Shown: in pieces, positions 45,304 through 55,206 of the stretch
How positions within the stretch are numbered: the stretch's first letter is position 1
How the letters are laid out: every line of letters begins with the position of its first letter
Assembly: GCF_943373825.1 (NCBI RefSeq)
Contig: NZ_CALSBP010000002.1
Location: 2,283,501 to 2,347,500, forward strand
Source of the DNA: Aquimarina spinulae
GTDB lineage: Bacteria > Bacteroidota > Bacteroidia > Flavobacteriales > Flavobacteriaceae
Direction of reading: 5' to 3'
DNA: 64,000 nucleotides
The notes under the pieces: model-generated
Database searches by the model: none
What the model saw: only the letters and a program-made list of their open reading frames with translations
What the model was told of the DNA's origin: nothing
Position numbers and translations under genes: made by a program

Positions 45304-46356
45304 ATGAAAAACTTACTTCAATGGGGGTTAGTCCTTGCAATATGTGTAGGGTGTAAAAACGATTCTAAACAAAAAGACAAAGATTACGTCCCTGTTTCCT
45401 CAATAGGAAATAAGGCGGTTGCAGTATCAGAACTTGACAAAAAAGCTCGAAAAACTTTTGGTGTATTACCCAAAATAGCAGAAAACCCAGAAAATCCTAT
45501 AACCCATGAGAAAATAACTCTGGGTAAAACACTTTATTATGACAAACGACTTTCTAAAGACAATACACAAAGTTGCAATACCTGCCATAATCTAAAAACA
45601 TATGGAGTTGACAATCAATCTTTTTCGATAGGTAATGATGGTAAACCAGGAGGGCGTAACTCTCCTACAACTCTAAATGCCGCACTACATATGGCTCAAT
45701 TTTGGGATGGGCGAGAACCCGATGTAGAAGCACAAGCCGGAGGTCCTATATTAAATCCAATAGAAATGGCAATGCCTAGCGAAACAGTAGTAGTAGATCG
45801 AATATCAAAAATCGAAGAATACGTTGAGCTTTTTGCCAAAGCTTTTCCAGAAGAGAAAGCCCCTATAACCTACAGAAACATAGAAAAGGCCATTGGTGCT
45901 TTTGAACGAAAATTAATTACTCCTTCTAAGTTCGACAAATACATGGCTGGCGATGGTTCTGCATTAAACAAATATGAAAAGAAAGGTATGGAAACTTTTA
46001 TAAGTGTTGGTTGCATTACCTGCCATACAGGGGCACTACTAGGAGGTAATATGTATCAAAAATTTGGGCTTACTGTAAATTATTGGGAGTATACAAACAG
46101 TGAAAAAATAGATAACGGTAGATTTGATCTCACTAAAAATGAAGTCGATAAATACGTCTTTAAGGTTCCTTCGTTACTTAATATTGAAAAAACAGCACCT
46201 TACTTTCATGATGGTAGTGTTAAAGATCTTAAAAAAGCCATTTCAATTATGGGAGAAACTCAGTTAAATCAAAAATTAAATCCACAGCAAGTTAACGAGA
46301 TTTATTTATTTTTAGAAACCTTAACAGGAGAGGTTCCGCAGGAAGCTTTAGAATAA
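45304..46356 (+). CDS. Di-heme cytochrome-c peroxidase family lipoprotein (CCP/MauG)
   Basis: A 350-residue protein. N-terminal lipobox LAICVGC (Cys17). Two c-type heme-binding motifs: Cys91-x2-Cys94-His95 (SCNTCHNL) and Cys237-x2-Cys240-His241 (GCITCHTG). The MauG/CCP signatures KTLYYDKRLSKDNTQSC and APYFHDGSVKDL (sixth-ligand region) are present. It would reduce peroxide, or oxidise another substrate, at the periplasmic face of a membrane. The adjacent 4-TM protein at 46506 may be a membrane partner, but the 149-bp gap with a terminator-like hairpin argues for separate transcripts. Confidence 0.92.
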   Translation: MKNLLQWGLVLAICVGCKNDSKQKDKDYVPVSSIGNKAVAVSELDKKARKTFGVLPKIAENPENPITHEKITLGKTLYYDKRLSKDNTQSCNTCHNLKTYGVDNQSFSIGNDGKPGGRNSPTTLNAALHMAQFWDGREPDVEAQAGGPILNPIEMAMPSETVVVDRISKIEEYVELFAKAFPEEKAPITYRNIEKAIGAFERKLITPSKFDKYMAGDGSALNKYEKKGMETFISVGCITCHTGALLGGNMYQKFGLTVNYWEYTNSEKIDNGRFDLTKNEVDKYVFKVPSLLNIEKTAPYFHDGSVKDLKKAISIMGETQLNQKLNPQQVNEIYLFLETLTGEVPQEALE

Positions 46357-46436
46357 AACTAATATATCTAAACTTATTATGAGTAACAATAAGTACAAAT
46401 AGACCAGACACTTTCTAGAATAAGTCTAAATAAAGA

Positions 46437-46467
46437 CTCCTATCCTACTAGGATGAGGCTTTTTTAT
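46437..46467 (+). terminator. Probable rho-independent terminator
   Basis: cctatccta / taggatgagg hairpin with one bulge, followed by TTTTTT. It lies between the peroxidase gene and the membrane-protein gene. Confidence 0.6.
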
Positions 46468-46505
46468 GCATTATATGTACCTTTGAATAAACTAAACACA
46501 TCATT

Positions 46506-46946
46506 ATGTACGAAGCTATTCAAATCGTCCATTCGTATTGGGCTTACCTTGTTGTTCTTATCGTTACACTAGCAACTATTAATGCCCTTGCTGGGTTTTT
46601 TACCAAAAGAGAATATGCTCCTAAAGACTTTAGAGTTTCTCTATTTGCACTTATTGTTACTCATATTCAGCTTTTAATAGGTATTATTATTTTCTTTGTA
46701 TCTCCTCTGGTAGTTTGGTTCTCAGGAACTCACAAAATGGGAGAAATTATGAAAGATGCTACTTTACGATTATATAATGTAGAACACCCTATGGTAATGA
46801 TCTTAACCATTGTTTTTATCACAATGGGATACTCTAAACATAAAAAGAAACTTACTTCTACACCTAAATTTAAAACACTGGCTATTTTCTATACCATTGC
46901 CTGGATTCTTATGCTATCGAGAATACCTTGGGCACAATGGTTTTAA
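46506..46946 (+). CDS. Four-transmembrane protein, possibly cytochrome b-like
   Basis: A 146-residue protein with four predicted transmembrane helices (about 10-31, 46-70, 92-110, 122-145). Histidines occur within or next to helices (His9, one in the second helix 'LIVTHIQLLIG', His95), which would suit heme b coordination. Flavobacterial homologues are often called cytochrome B; I see no stronger motif. It follows a di-heme peroxidase, so a role in electron delivery is possible but speculative. Confidence 0.65.
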   Translation: MYEAIQIVHSYWAYLVVLIVTLATINALAGFFTKREYAPKDFRVSLFALIVTHIQLLIGIIIFFVSPLVVWFSGTHKMGEIMKDATLRLYNVEHPMVMILTIVFITMGYSKHKKKLTSTPKFKTLAIFYTIAWILMLSRIPWAQWF

Positions 46947-47082
46947 AAGTAATTTAGTTATAATACTAAATTAGACTCATAAAATCTATAATGCTTGTCA
47001 TTCTGGTTTGCGGTAGAATGGCAAGTTTAATTAGTATAAAAGCAAAATCGTTATATACATAATCACGATTAACTCCTAATCT

Positions 47083-47505
47083 CTATACTCCATAAGCTGT
47101 TAAAACCAGTTTTCTTGGGCCTCCGTAATTTCTATGCTCACAGAGATAAATACCTTGCCATGTTCCTAGATTTAATTCTCCGTTAGTAACAGGAACCAAA
47201 ACAGAAGCCCCCATCAATGAAGCTTTAATATGAGCAGGCATATCATCAGGACCCTCATAGGTATGTATATAATAAGAAGCATTTTCTGGAACCATAACAT
47301 TCATATGACTTTCAAAATCCTGTCGTACTGTAGGGTCTGCATTCTCATTTATAGTAAGACTAGCAGATGTATGCTTAATAAACACCTGTAACTGACCTAC
47401 CTGTATTTGCTTTATCTCATTTATTTCGGCAAGAATTTTAGAAGTAATCAAGTGAAATCCTCTGGGATATGATGGTAATTGTATTTCTTTTTGAAAAAAT
47501 CTCAT
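47083..47505 (-). CDS. YjbQ-family secondary thiamine-phosphate synthase-like protein
   Basis: A 140-residue UPF0047/YjbQ protein. The start is taken at 47505 (MRFFQKEIQLPSY), as in other family members; an ATG 6 codons upstream is less likely. Signatures: VFIKHTSASLTINENADPTV, the MPENASYYIHTYEGPDDMPAH segment, ASLMGASVLVPVTNGEL, and GTWQGIYLCEHRNYGGPRK. The family has weak thiamine-phosphate synthase activity in E. coli; its true role is unsettled. Monocistronic, read leftwards. Confidence 0.93.
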   Translation of the reverse strand: MRFFQKEIQLPSYPRGFHLITSKILAEINEIKQIQVGQLQVFIKHTSASLTINENADPTVRQDFESHMNVMVPENASYYIHTYEGPDDMPAHIKASLMGASVLVPVTNGELNLGTWQGIYLCEHRNYGGPRKLVLTAYGV

Positions 47506-47682
47506 GGTATTGTCCCGGTACAACTCGGAATTCCTTTAATTAATATTTAATCTACTTTGGCAGGTGCTATCAAACTGAGTAAAGCTCTTTATTTACTGGC
47601 AATTTAATACAAATTTTACAGTTATAATACCCTGTATTTACCCTAACTCTAATACCTTTACAATTTAAAATTATAAATTACT

Positions 47683-48495
47683 ATGGATCTATCACAAATC
47701 AAAATGGTTGCTACAGATATGGATGGCACACTTCTTAACACTAATGGTGAAGTTAGCCGTCGTTTTTTTGAACTTTTTGAAGAGTTAAATAGCCTGGGTG
47801 TAACCTTTGTTGCTGCTAGTGGAAGACAATACTATAGTATTATTGATAAACTAAAACCAATTAAAGATGATATCTATGTCATTGCCGAAAACGGAGCTCT
47901 GACTATGCAACAAGACAAAGAACTTCAGACTACAGAGATCGATCGCGAAACGTATCTGGAATTACTTGATATCACTAAAAAATTACAAGGCTCACAAGTA
48001 ATAGTTTGTGGAAGAAAACGAGGGTATATTGAAGATTACGGGCAAGATTTTATCGATATGTTTAATGAATATTATTATCGATATGAAATTGTGAAAGATC
48101 TCGCAGAAGTAATCGATGATCAATATCTCAAAATTGCGATTTGCAATCAAAAAGGAGCAGAAGAATACCTCTATCCTGCTTTAAAACATCTAGAGAACAA
48201 ATTGAAAGTAAAAGTATCTGGAGAAATCTGGCTAGACCTTTCTCATAACCTTGCCAATAAAGGCCATGCACTACAACAATTGCAAAAAAATAATAATATA
48301 TTACCAGAAGAGACTATGGTTTTTGGAGACTACAACAATGACCTCGAAATGATGACCAAAGCAACATATAGCTTTGCTATGGAAAATGCCCATCCAAACG
48401 TAAAGGCAATTGCCAATTACTCAACAAAAAGTAATAATGACAATGGTGTAGAATATATGCTACATAAGATGATTGAAGCCAAAAAAGCTAACTAA
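47683..48495 (+). CDS. HAD superfamily Cof-type phosphatase
   Basis: A 270-residue HAD hydrolase of the Cof/IIB type. Motif I VATDMDGTLLN (nucleophile Asp12, acid/base Asp14), motif II near VTFVAASGRQY, a cap domain with LDLSHNLANKGHALQQL (Lys motif III) and motif IV MVFGDYNNDLEMM. It dephosphorylates phosphosugars or other small phosphate esters; substrate unknown. It is convergent with the metallopeptidase lipoprotein gene (gap of 5 bp). Confidence 0.92.
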   Translation: MDLSQIKMVATDMDGTLLNTNGEVSRRFFELFEELNSLGVTFVAASGRQYYSIIDKLKPIKDDIYVIAENGALTMQQDKELQTTEIDRETYLELLDITKKLQGSQVIVCGRKRGYIEDYGQDFIDMFNEYYYRYEIVKDLAEVIDDQYLKIAICNQKGAEEYLYPALKHLENKLKVKVSGEIWLDLSHNLANKGHALQQLQKNNNILPEETMVFGDYNNDLEMMTKATYSFAMENAHPNVKAIANYSTKSNNDNGVEYMLHKMIEAKKAN

Positions 48496-48500
48496 ATCTG

Positions 48501-49574
48501 CTATTTTATGTTAGCCTGAGAAATATCAATCTCTATAGTAGCTCTTTCTCCTGTTGCCTGCCAAAAATTAAAGAAAAAATTACCCCAATCAGGAGTTCCT
48601 TTTTTAGTAAAGTTATCTAGATCTTTATTGATAGCTGTAATCCTTTCATCACTTAATTTTGAAGTAGAAATAACCACAGTAATCCCTTTAAAGCTTTTCT
48701 GAGAATTCTCTTCAGAAGGTACGCGGGCTCCATTCTTTGTAATAAGATCTGCTGCTGTAAAAGTTGTAATTTTATCTGCTGTAAATTTACCTCCACCTGC
48801 TACTGCTTGTGGATTTTCAGCCACTTGAACCGATTCGAGTTCGCTTTCTTTTATTAATCCCATAAGGTATAATTCTAAATTACCATACGCAAGCGTGTTT
48901 CCTCCATTGGCAAAAGTGCCAAATCCATCTTCACCATCTATTTTTCCTTGATAATTACCGCCTCCTAAATCAATAAGCTCGTCAAAACCACCAAGTTGTC
49001 CTCCTACGCTAGAATATCCCCAGTGACCACCAACTGTGGTTGGGATAAAATTATAATTTGCCCAATAATGCATGATTTCATGTAAAAAGGGACCGTTTTT
49101 AATATATTCTGTTCTAGGCATATGAATAACACTCTTTAATACACCTTTAGAACCATACGATGCAGTATTATCATAAATAGATGATCCCACACCTTCTATA
49201 TCATTTTTAACTTTTTGATTTACTCCATAATACAAACCATTAGGCTGTTCGGTTTCAACAGAGAGTATAAAAATAAAATCAAAATTGTCATTTAAATACT
49301 CATATACCTTTTTAGACACCATAGCAAAATCGCCGTTTCCGGCAATAAACTTATTGTAATCCGCTTCCGATAAAACATAGTTTATAAGCTTACTGTCTTT
49401 ACCTAAAATAAAATCTTCTGCAAAAACAGTCTGTTCTCCCAATGGATCTGGGTCAACTCCAGTATCGGTAGGATCTGTAGTATCATCATCTTTGCTACAA
49501 GAAAGAAAACAAAAAACAAAGAAAGCTATAAAAGATAAGATTTTTAAACTCTGCTTTAATTGGGGCTTTAGCAT
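48501..49574 (-). CDS. Lipoprotein zinc metallopeptidase-like protein (HExxH)
   Basis: A 357-residue protein. The start is placed at 49574 (MLKPQLKQSL), which gives a clean lipoprotein signal with Cys26 (FCFLSCSKDDD); the frame is open 22 codons further upstream. After an Asp/Thr/Pro-rich linker comes a domain with zinc-protease motif HEIMH (His165, Glu166, His169) followed by YWANYN. I cannot place it in a named peptidase family, and the third zinc ligand is not obvious. It probably acts in the periplasm or on the outer-membrane face. Confidence 0.75.
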   Translation of the reverse strand: MLKPQLKQSLKILSFIAFFVFCFLSCSKDDDTTDPTDTGVDPDPLGEQTVFAEDFILGKDSKLINYVLSEADYNKFIAGNGDFAMVSKKVYEYLNDNFDFIFILSVETEQPNGLYYGVNQKVKNDIEGVGSSIYDNTASYGSKGVLKSVIHMPRTEYIKNGPFLHEIMHYWANYNFIPTTVGGHWGYSSVGGQLGGFDELIDLGGGNYQGKIDGEDGFGTFANGGNTLAYGNLELYLMGLIKESELESVQVAENPQAVAGGGKFTADKITTFTAADLITKNGARVPSEENSQKSFKGITVVISTSKLSDERITAINKDLDNFTKKGTPDWGNFFFNFWQATGERATIEIDISQANIK

Positions 49575-49680
49575 GATATAAATTCTTAAGTTATAAAAAA
49601 ACAACGCTATAACAGACACTTTATTTGAATTACACAACAAATAAATTAAACCTATTTACAAGGAACTAATAACCGAATCT

Positions 49681-51477
49681 CTAATCATTTAGTTTTAATA
49701 CTGCCATAAATGCTTCCTGAGGAATCTCTACATTTCCTACCTGGCGCATTCGTTTCTTTCCTTTTTTCTGCTTTTCTAATAATTTACGTTTACGAGAAAT
49801 ATCACCACCATAACATTTGGCTGTTACATCTTTACGAAGAGCTTTTACGGTTTCACGAGCAATAAATTTTGCTCCAATTGCTGCCTGTATTGGGATATCA
49901 AATTGTTGGCGAGGGATTAATTCTTTTAATTTCTCACAAATCTTTTTACCAATATCATAAGCATTATCTTTATGTAATAATGCAGATAACGCATCTACAA
50001 TATTTCCGTTAAGTAATATATCAACCTTCACCAGTTTAGAAGAACGTAAACCAATCGGCGCATAATCAAATGATGCATATCCTTTTGATACTGTTTTTAA
50101 ACGATCATAAAAATCAAATACGATCTCTGCCAATGGCATATCAAAGGTAAGTTCTACTCGTTCTGTAGTTAAATACGTTTGATTAGTAATCTCTCCTCGT
50201 TTCTCAATACATAAAGACATTACGGATCCTACAAAATCAGATTTGGTAATAATAGAAGCTTTGATATACGGTTCTTCTACTCTGTTCATAGAAGAAGGGT
50301 CTGGTAAATCAGATGGGTTATTTACAATTATGACATCATCAGGGTTTTTATTGGTAAACGCATGATAAGATACATTAGGTACCGTAGTGATCACGGTCAT
50401 GTTAAATTCACGCTCCAGTCGTTCCTGGATAATCTCCATATGTAACATCCCCAGGAATCCACATCTAAAACCAAAACCTAGTGCTGCTGAACTCTCTGGC
50501 ACAAACACCAAAGAAGCATCATTAAGTTGTAATTTTTCCATAGAATTACGAAGCTCTTCATAATCTTCTGTATCTACAGGATAAATCCCTGCAAATACCA
50601 TGGGTTTTACATCCTCAAAACCTTCAATAGCATTTTGTGTAGGTGTTTTGGCATCTGTAATCGTATCTCCTACTTTTACTTCGCGTGCATCTTTAATACC
50701 TGTAATAAGATATCCTACATCTCCTGTTTTGATTACCTGTTTAGGTTCCTGATTTAATTTTAATGTTCCTACCTCATCAGCAGAATAGTTTTTCCCGGTA
50801 GCCACAAACTTAATCTGTTGCCCCTTTTTAATTTCACCATTAACTACCTTAAAATATGTTTCTACACCTCTAAACGAGTTATATACCGAATCAAAAATCA
50901 GGGCTTGTAATGGCTCTTCAGGATTTCCTTCTGGTGGCGGAACACGTTCTATGATGGCGGTAAGAATTTCTTCTATACCTATTCCCGTTTTAGCACTTGC
51001 AGGAATTACTTCTTCGGCATCACACCCCAAGAGATCTACAATATCATCAGTTACTTCTTCTGGATTAGCACTTGGTAAGTCTACTTTATTGAGTACCGGA
51101 ATAATTTCCAGATCATTTTCGAGAGCCAGATATAAATTAGAAATTGTCTGCGCCTGTATACTTTGTGCTGCATCTACAATTAGTAGTGCTCCTTCACAGG
51201 CTGCAATAGAACGAGAAACCTCATAAGAAAAATCAACATGACCCGGAGTATCAATAAGATTAAGGATATACTCCTCTCCTTTATGTTTATATTCCATCTG
51301 GATTGCATGACTCTTGATCGTAATCCCACGTTCACGCTCCAAATCCATACTATCAAGTAATTGTGCTTGCGCTTCACGAGCGGTTACTGATCCGGTAAAG
51401 TCCAATAATCGATCTGCCAGTGTACTCTTGCCGTGATCAATATGTGCAATAATGCAAAAATTTCTAATATTTTTCAT
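49681..51477 (-). CDS. lepA: Elongation factor 4 (LepA), translational GTPase
   Basis: A 598-residue translational GTPase. G1 HIDHGKSTL (near 12-20), G2 [10 protein letters not shown]3 DTPGHVDF, G4 NKVD, then domain II, and the LepA-specific C-terminal domain ([19 protein letters not shown]). It back-translocates or rescues stalled ribosomes. Length and motifs are complete. The start lies at 51477, followed upstream by 347 bp of intergenic sequence with repeats. Monocistronic, leftward. Confidence 0.97.
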   Translation of the reverse strand: MKNIRNFCIIAHIDHGKSTLADRLLDFTGSVTAREAQAQLLDSMDLERERGITIKSHAIQMEYKHKGEEYILNLIDTPGHVDFSYEVSRSIAACEGALLIVDAAQSIQAQTISNLYLALENDLEIIPVLNKVDLPSANPEEVTDDIVDLLGCDAEEVIPASAKTGIGIEEILTAIIERVPPPEGNPEEPLQALIFDSVYNSFRGVETYFKVVNGEIKKGQQIKFVATGKNYSADEVGTLKLNQEPKQVIKTGDVGYLITGIKDAREVKVGDTITDAKTPTQNAIEGFEDVKPMVFAGIYPVDTEDYEELRNSMEKLQLNDASLVFVPESSAALGFGFRCGFLGMLHMEIIQERLEREFNMTVITTVPNVSYHAFTNKNPDDVIIVNNPSDLPDPSSMNRVEEPYIKASIITKSDFVGSVMSLCIEKRGEITNQTYLTTERVELTFDMPLAEIVFDFYDRLKTVSKGYASFDYAPIGLRSSKLVKVDILLNGNIVDALSALLHKDNAYDIGKKICEKLKELIPRQQFDIPIQAAIGAKFIARETVKALRKDVTAKCYGGDISRKRKLLEKQKKGKKRMRQVGNVEIPQEAFMAVLKLND

Positions 51478-51539
51478 GTAGTCTCTCTCTTGTATACCAT
51501 CAAATCTAACATAATCATTTATAAAGGTATATCAATCAT

Positions 51540-51670
51540 TTTTAAATACCCATTATGGGTTTCATTCTTCTTTTCAATACGTTTTGGGCATGACCCATCA
51601 TTACATTATGGGTCGGGCTATCCGCGCTACATGGTAGCTTACTCCTATCCCTCACGCAATTTTCATCCTC
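51540..51670. repeat. Intergenic repeat-like sequence upstream of lepA
   Basis: Sequence with a GACCCAT (51592-51598) / ATGGGTC (51608-51614) hairpin, followed by cgggctatccgcgctacatg and a tcctatccctcacgc end. I recall similar 'gggctatccgc...atccctcacgc' strings as dispersed flavobacterial intergenic repeats. No gene is inside. Confidence 0.45.
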
Positions 51671-51754
51671 TTAATGACTTGCAAATATAATCGATTTTAG
51701 AAGGTTTATACTATCTCTCCCAGTATTTTTAGATCTTACCTATTTCAAAAAAAC

Positions 51755-51789
51755 AAGACTTCGCAGATCATAGAGATCTGCAAGGTCTT
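51755..51789. repeat. Imperfect inverted repeat before dusB
   Basis: AAGACttcGCAGATC (51755-51769) against GATCTGCaagGTCTT (51775-51789), a 15-bp stem with three mismatches and a 5-base loop. A T-run on the minus strand (ttgtttttttg) lies to its left. It lies between divergent genes, so it is not a clear gene-end terminator. It may be a repeat or a cis-regulatory hairpin. Confidence 0.5.
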
Positions 51790-51799
51790 AAAGAATTTG

Positions 51800-51807
51800 T
51801 ATTTTTG
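51800..51807 (+). promoter_or_regulatory. Putative dusB -7 element
   Basis: TATTTTTG exactly matches TAnnTTTG, 17 bp before the GTG start. No good -33 TTG at usual spacing is visible, so support is partial. Confidence 0.45.
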
Positions 51808-51824
51808 CCAAAAAAAGATTTGCT

Positions 51825-52817
51825 GTGGCCAAGATAGGAAACATAGATGTAGGAGAATTCCCATTGTTATTAGCCCCAATGGAAGATGTAAGTGATCCTC
51901 CTTTTCGTGCATTGTGCAAAGAGCAAGGTGCCGATGTAGTGTATACAGAATTTATTTCTAGTGAAGGGCTAATTCGTGATGCTGCCAAAAGTGTTATGAA
52001 ACTTGATATTTATGAAAAGGAACGTCCGGTTGGTATTCAGATTTTTGGAGCCAACTTGGATTCAATGCTTAAATCTGTTGAGATTGTAGAAGCATCGGGC
52101 CCTGATATTATTGATATTAATTTTGGGTGCCCTGTAAAAAAAGTAGTAAGTAAAGGTGCAGGAGCAGGGATTCTTAAAGATATTGACCTCATGGTTTCTC
52201 TTACCGAAGCTATGGTTAAACACACCAAATTACCCGTTACTATAAAAACACGATTGGGTTGGGATCACAATTCTATCAGGATTGTAGAAGTTGCAGAACG
52301 GTTACAGGATGTAGGAGCCAAAGCCATTTCTATTCATGGTCGTACACGAGCACAGATGTATAAAGGTAATGCAGATTGGAAACCTATTGCCGAAGTAAAA
52401 AACAATCCGAGAATGCACATTCCTGTATTTGGTAATGGCGATGTAGATACTCCCGAGCGTGCTATGGAAATGAGAGATCAATACGGTCTTGATGGGGCCA
52501 TGATTGGTCGTGCCAGTATTGGTTATCCCTGGTTTTTCAAAGAAGTAAAACACTTCTTTAAAACCGGCGAACATTTACCACCACCAACTATAGAAGAACG
52601 AGTAAATGCAGCTCGTAGACACTTACAAATGGCAATCGATTGGAAAGGTGAAAAACTAGGTGTTTTTGAAACCCGTAGACATTATACCAATTACTTTAAA
52701 GGAATACCTCATTTTAAAGAATACCGAACCAAAATGGTAACTAGTGATCTCTCCCAGGATGTATTTGCTGCTTTTGATGAAGTACAGTCCACATTTTCAG
52801 GATTTGAGTTCGTATAA
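51825..52817 (+). CDS. dusB: tRNA-dihydrouridine synthase
   Basis: A 330-residue flavoenzyme that reduces uridine to dihydrouridine in tRNA D-loops. FMN-barrel signatures: APMEDVSDPPFRALC, DINFGCPVKKVVSKGAGAG (catalytic Cys in FGCP), KTRLGWDHN, SIHGRTRAQMYKGNADW, VFGNGDVDTPERA and DGAMIGRASIGYPWFF. It starts with GTG; the usual DusB start is a few residues in front of the first beta strand, as here. Monocistronic, divergent from lepA. Confidence 0.94.
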   Translation: MAKIGNIDVGEFPLLLAPMEDVSDPPFRALCKEQGADVVYTEFISSEGLIRDAAKSVMKLDIYEKERPVGIQIFGANLDSMLKSVEIVEASGPDIIDINFGCPVKKVVSKGAGAGILKDIDLMVSLTEAMVKHTKLPVTIKTRLGWDHNSIRIVEVAERLQDVGAKAISIHGRTRAQMYKGNADWKPIAEVKNNPRMHIPVFGNGDVDTPERAMEMRDQYGLDGAMIGRASIGYPWFFKEVKHFFKTGEHLPPPTIEERVNAARRHLQMAIDWKGEKLGVFETRRHYTNYFKGIPHFKEYRTKMVTSDLSQDVFAAFDEVQSTFSGFEFV

Positions 52818-52905
52818 TTTTTTTTATTCCGAACCTAATTCACAAGATATTTTATAGCATAGTTTTCAGAATAATACAACGTATTGCTTTAAATTTTAGA
52901 AGAGG

Positions 52906-54108
52906 TCAATTCACTAACTTCTGATTAATCCTGCTAGAGGCCAATAAAGAAGCTATAAAACCGATAATAGTAATCGTAAAAAAGACTACAACAAAGCTAA
53001 TTACAGTAATACGAGTCGGATACGGTAATGAGGGGGTAATCATTAATAATCCAAATTGTTGTTGTAATACGATAAGTATAAACCCTAATAACAAACCTAA
53101 TATTGTGCCCAAAACGGTCATAAGCGAACCTTGAAACAAAAATATTTTTCTAATACTAGGCAGAGAAGCCCCTACATTATAGAGCGTTTTTACATTGCTT
53201 TTCTTATCAATAATCATCATAATAATAGCTCCAGCAACATTAAACAAAGCAATAATAGCAATTAACGTAATCACCAGATAGGATACTAAGTTTTCAGTAT
53301 TCAACATCTTATACAGTGTATCGTTAAGTTGCATTCTGTTTTTTACAATCACATTATGATCAAAAATCTGTTGTAATCCTTTTATCACCACTTCTTCATT
53401 AGCTTGTGGTAATAGTTTAAGCTCTATATGAGTCACTTTATCTTCTGGTAATTTCAACAATTTGCGTACTAATCCTGTAGTTGCAAAAATGTATTTTTTA
53501 TCAAGTTCTTCATTTACGCTATACACCCCAATATTTACAGCTTTCTCTGATCTAAATGCTTTTGAAGGATCACTGGGAATACCTTTACCTGGCTTTGGCA
53601 CATAAATACTAAGCAGATTTGTATAGGTTTGCTCTACTCCCATATTAAGTTCTCTGCTAATTCCATTACCCGCAACGATCTGGAAATCATTATCGGTTAA
53701 CCAATCCCCAAATACCAGTATACTATCGGTGTGAATAACATTGTGATAATTAGCATCTACCCCTTTGATATAGGACATCTTTTGTTTACCCACAAACTCT
53801 AAGAAAACACGCTCTTCTACTATTTCAGAAAAATGAGCAACTCCTTCAAGTTTAGCTAGCTTTTCTTTTTGAGTATCGGTGAATGTAAATGTCTTTCCGC
53901 CTGACGGAAAAACCTTAAGATCGGGATCAAAATATGAAGAAAATTGAAGGCTAAAATCCTTAAGCCCCGCAAATCCTGATAACACAAGAAATAATGCCAT
54001 CGCTCCTATGACCACGCCAGTTGCAGCAATAATTGTAATAATATTAATGGCGTTGCTACTACCAGGAGAAAACAAGTATCGCTTTGCGATGTAGTATGAA
54101 AAATTCAA
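52906..54108 (-). CDS. ABC transporter permease of the FtsX/LolC-E type
   Basis: A 400-residue membrane protein. N-terminal transmembrane helix (about 20-45), a large periplasmic MacB-PCD-type domain (about 50-260) and three C-terminal helices (about 275-300, 325-350, 370-390) of the FtsX permease fold. The architecture fits lipoprotein-releasing LolC/LolE, i.e. shuttling lipoproteins from the inner membrane, but the ATPase LolD is not nearby. The rbfA gene lies 119 bp upstream and is read the same way; in other Bacteroidota the two are neighbours. Confidence 0.88.
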   Translation of the reverse strand: MNFSYYIAKRYLFSPGSSNAINIITIIAATGVVIGAMALFLVLSGFAGLKDFSLQFSSYFDPDLKVFPSGGKTFTFTDTQKEKLAKLEGVAHFSEIVEERVFLEFVGKQKMSYIKGVDANYHNVIHTDSILVFGDWLTDNDFQIVAGNGISRELNMGVEQTYTNLLSIYVPKPGKGIPSDPSKAFRSEKAVNIGVYSVNEELDKKYIFATTGLVRKLLKLPEDKVTHIELKLLPQANEEVVIKGLQQIFDHNVIVKNRMQLNDTLYKMLNTENLVSYLVITLIAIIALFNVAGAIIMMIIDKKSNVKTLYNVGASLPSIRKIFLFQGSLMTVLGTILGLLLGFILIVLQQQFGLLMITPSLPYPTRITVISFVVVFFTITIIGFIASLLASSRINQKLVN

Positions 54109-54227
54109 ATCCTTATGATGAGCATTAGATATGTATGAAATTTTAATTCTGCAATAAAGATAAGAGAAAAGAAAATTCTATTTCTTCTACTTTCTATGAT
54201 TTTTCTATTTGTGAGGACTGCTAAAAA

Positions 54228-54620
54228 TTACTTCTTTTTACGTTTTTCGAGAAGTTCGGGATTATTTATAGGATCTTCTTTACCCTTTACAGCCTCTTCT
54301 ATATTAGAAATATACTCGAGAGAATCGTCAATAAAATAGGATAATTCTGGCATACGACGTAACTGATTTTTAGTACGTTGTGCTACCTGATGTTTTATTT
54401 GTGATTTTACCTGGTTTACTTCTTTTAATACTCTTTCTCCTTCCTGATGTGGGAAGACGCTCATATATACTTTTGCAATAGAAAGATCTGTAGTTACGCT
54501 TACTTTGGTAACGGAAACCAAAATCCCCTGTACTCCCGCTTCACGTAATGCAAGTTGTATCACATCGGCTACATCGCGTTGTAATACTCCTCCAATTTTT
54601 TTCTGTCTGTTTGTTTCCAT
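54228..54620 (-). CDS. rbfA: Ribosome-binding factor A
   Basis: A 130-residue KH-like RNA-binding protein needed for 30S maturation. The start is set at 54620 (METNRQKKIGGVLQRDVADVI), where the family begins, not the longer frame to 54731. Signatures: QRDVADVIQ, GILVSVTKVSVTTDLSIAKVYMSVFP and the acidic end. A TACTTTTG -7 element lies directly in front of the ATG (see promoter entry), so the transcript would be leaderless. It is divergent from mce and shares a short promoter region. Confidence 0.93.
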   Translation of the reverse strand: METNRQKKIGGVLQRDVADVIQLALREAGVQGILVSVTKVSVTTDLSIAKVYMSVFPHQEGERVLKEVNQVKSQIKHQVAQRTKNQLRRMPELSYFIDDSLEYISNIEEAVKGKEDPINNPELLEKRKKK

Positions 54621-54651
54621 GGTGCAAAAGTACAATTTATATGTATTTTTG
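54617..54651. promoter_or_regulatory. Divergent rbfA/mce promoter region with two TAnnTTTG elements
   Basis: On the minus strand TACTTTTG is followed by CACCATG, placing the -7 element 4 bp before the rbfA start codon. On the plus strand TATTTTTG (54644-54651) precedes mce. The -33 boxes are not clear. It resembles the CGNR/ABM intergenic region at 59187-59257, which has TACTTTGCACCATG. Confidence 0.55.
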
Positions 54652-54674
54652 CGACATAGTGATAAAAGTATATT

Positions 54675-55106
54675 ATGAACCACATCAATAAAATAGAACA
54701 CCTGGGTATTGCAGTTAAAGATATTGAGCAAGCAAATACATTATACGAGAAACTTTTGGGAGTCGCTCCTTATAAGCAAGAAGCCGTAGAAAGCGAAGCT
54801 GTAATCACCTCTTTTTTTAAGGTGGGAGATAGTAAAATAGAATTACTGGCCAGTACCCGGGAGGATGGACCTATCGGAAAATTTATTGCCAAAAAGGGAG
54901 AAGGTATTCATCACATCGCTTTTGATGTCGATAATATCGAATTAGAACTGGATCGATTAGAAAAAGAAGGGTTTCAATTAATCAATAAGGTGCCTAAACC
55001 TGGCGCTGATAACAAATTAGTTGCTTTTCTACATCCTAAAAGCACAAATGGGGTCTTGATAGAGTTATGCCAGGAAAAACCTATTGATCAGGATATTACA
55101 AAATAA
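54675..55106 (+). CDS. mce: Methylmalonyl-CoA epimerase
   Basis: A 143-residue VOC-fold epimerase interconverting (2R)- and (2S)-methylmalonyl-CoA. Metal-ligand motifs are KIEHLGIAVKDIE (His), GIHHIAFDVDN (His) and VLIELCQ (Glu). Length and order fit Mce rather than a glyoxalase. It works with methylmalonyl-CoA mutase in propionate or branched-chain metabolism, but that enzyme is not in the window. Divergent from rbfA. Confidence 0.92.
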   Translation: MNHINKIEHLGIAVKDIEQANTLYEKLLGVAPYKQEAVESEAVITSFFKVGDSKIELLASTREDGPIGKFIAKKGEGIHHIAFDVDNIELELDRLEKEGFQLINKVPKPGADNKLVAFLHPKSTNGVLIELCQEKPIDQDITK

Positions 55107-55206
55107 ATACTATCGTTTTTATAGCTCTTTTTTCCTTTTTTAAAGAAGAATCAAAGCCTTTATCTGGTTTAAGAATGAAAGACAATTAAAATAATAGAAA
55201 AAAATG

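Noticed and set aside
51433..51690. 85-codon frame upstream of lepA
   Set aside because: It reads through the intergenic repeat and part of lepA; no start signal or domain.
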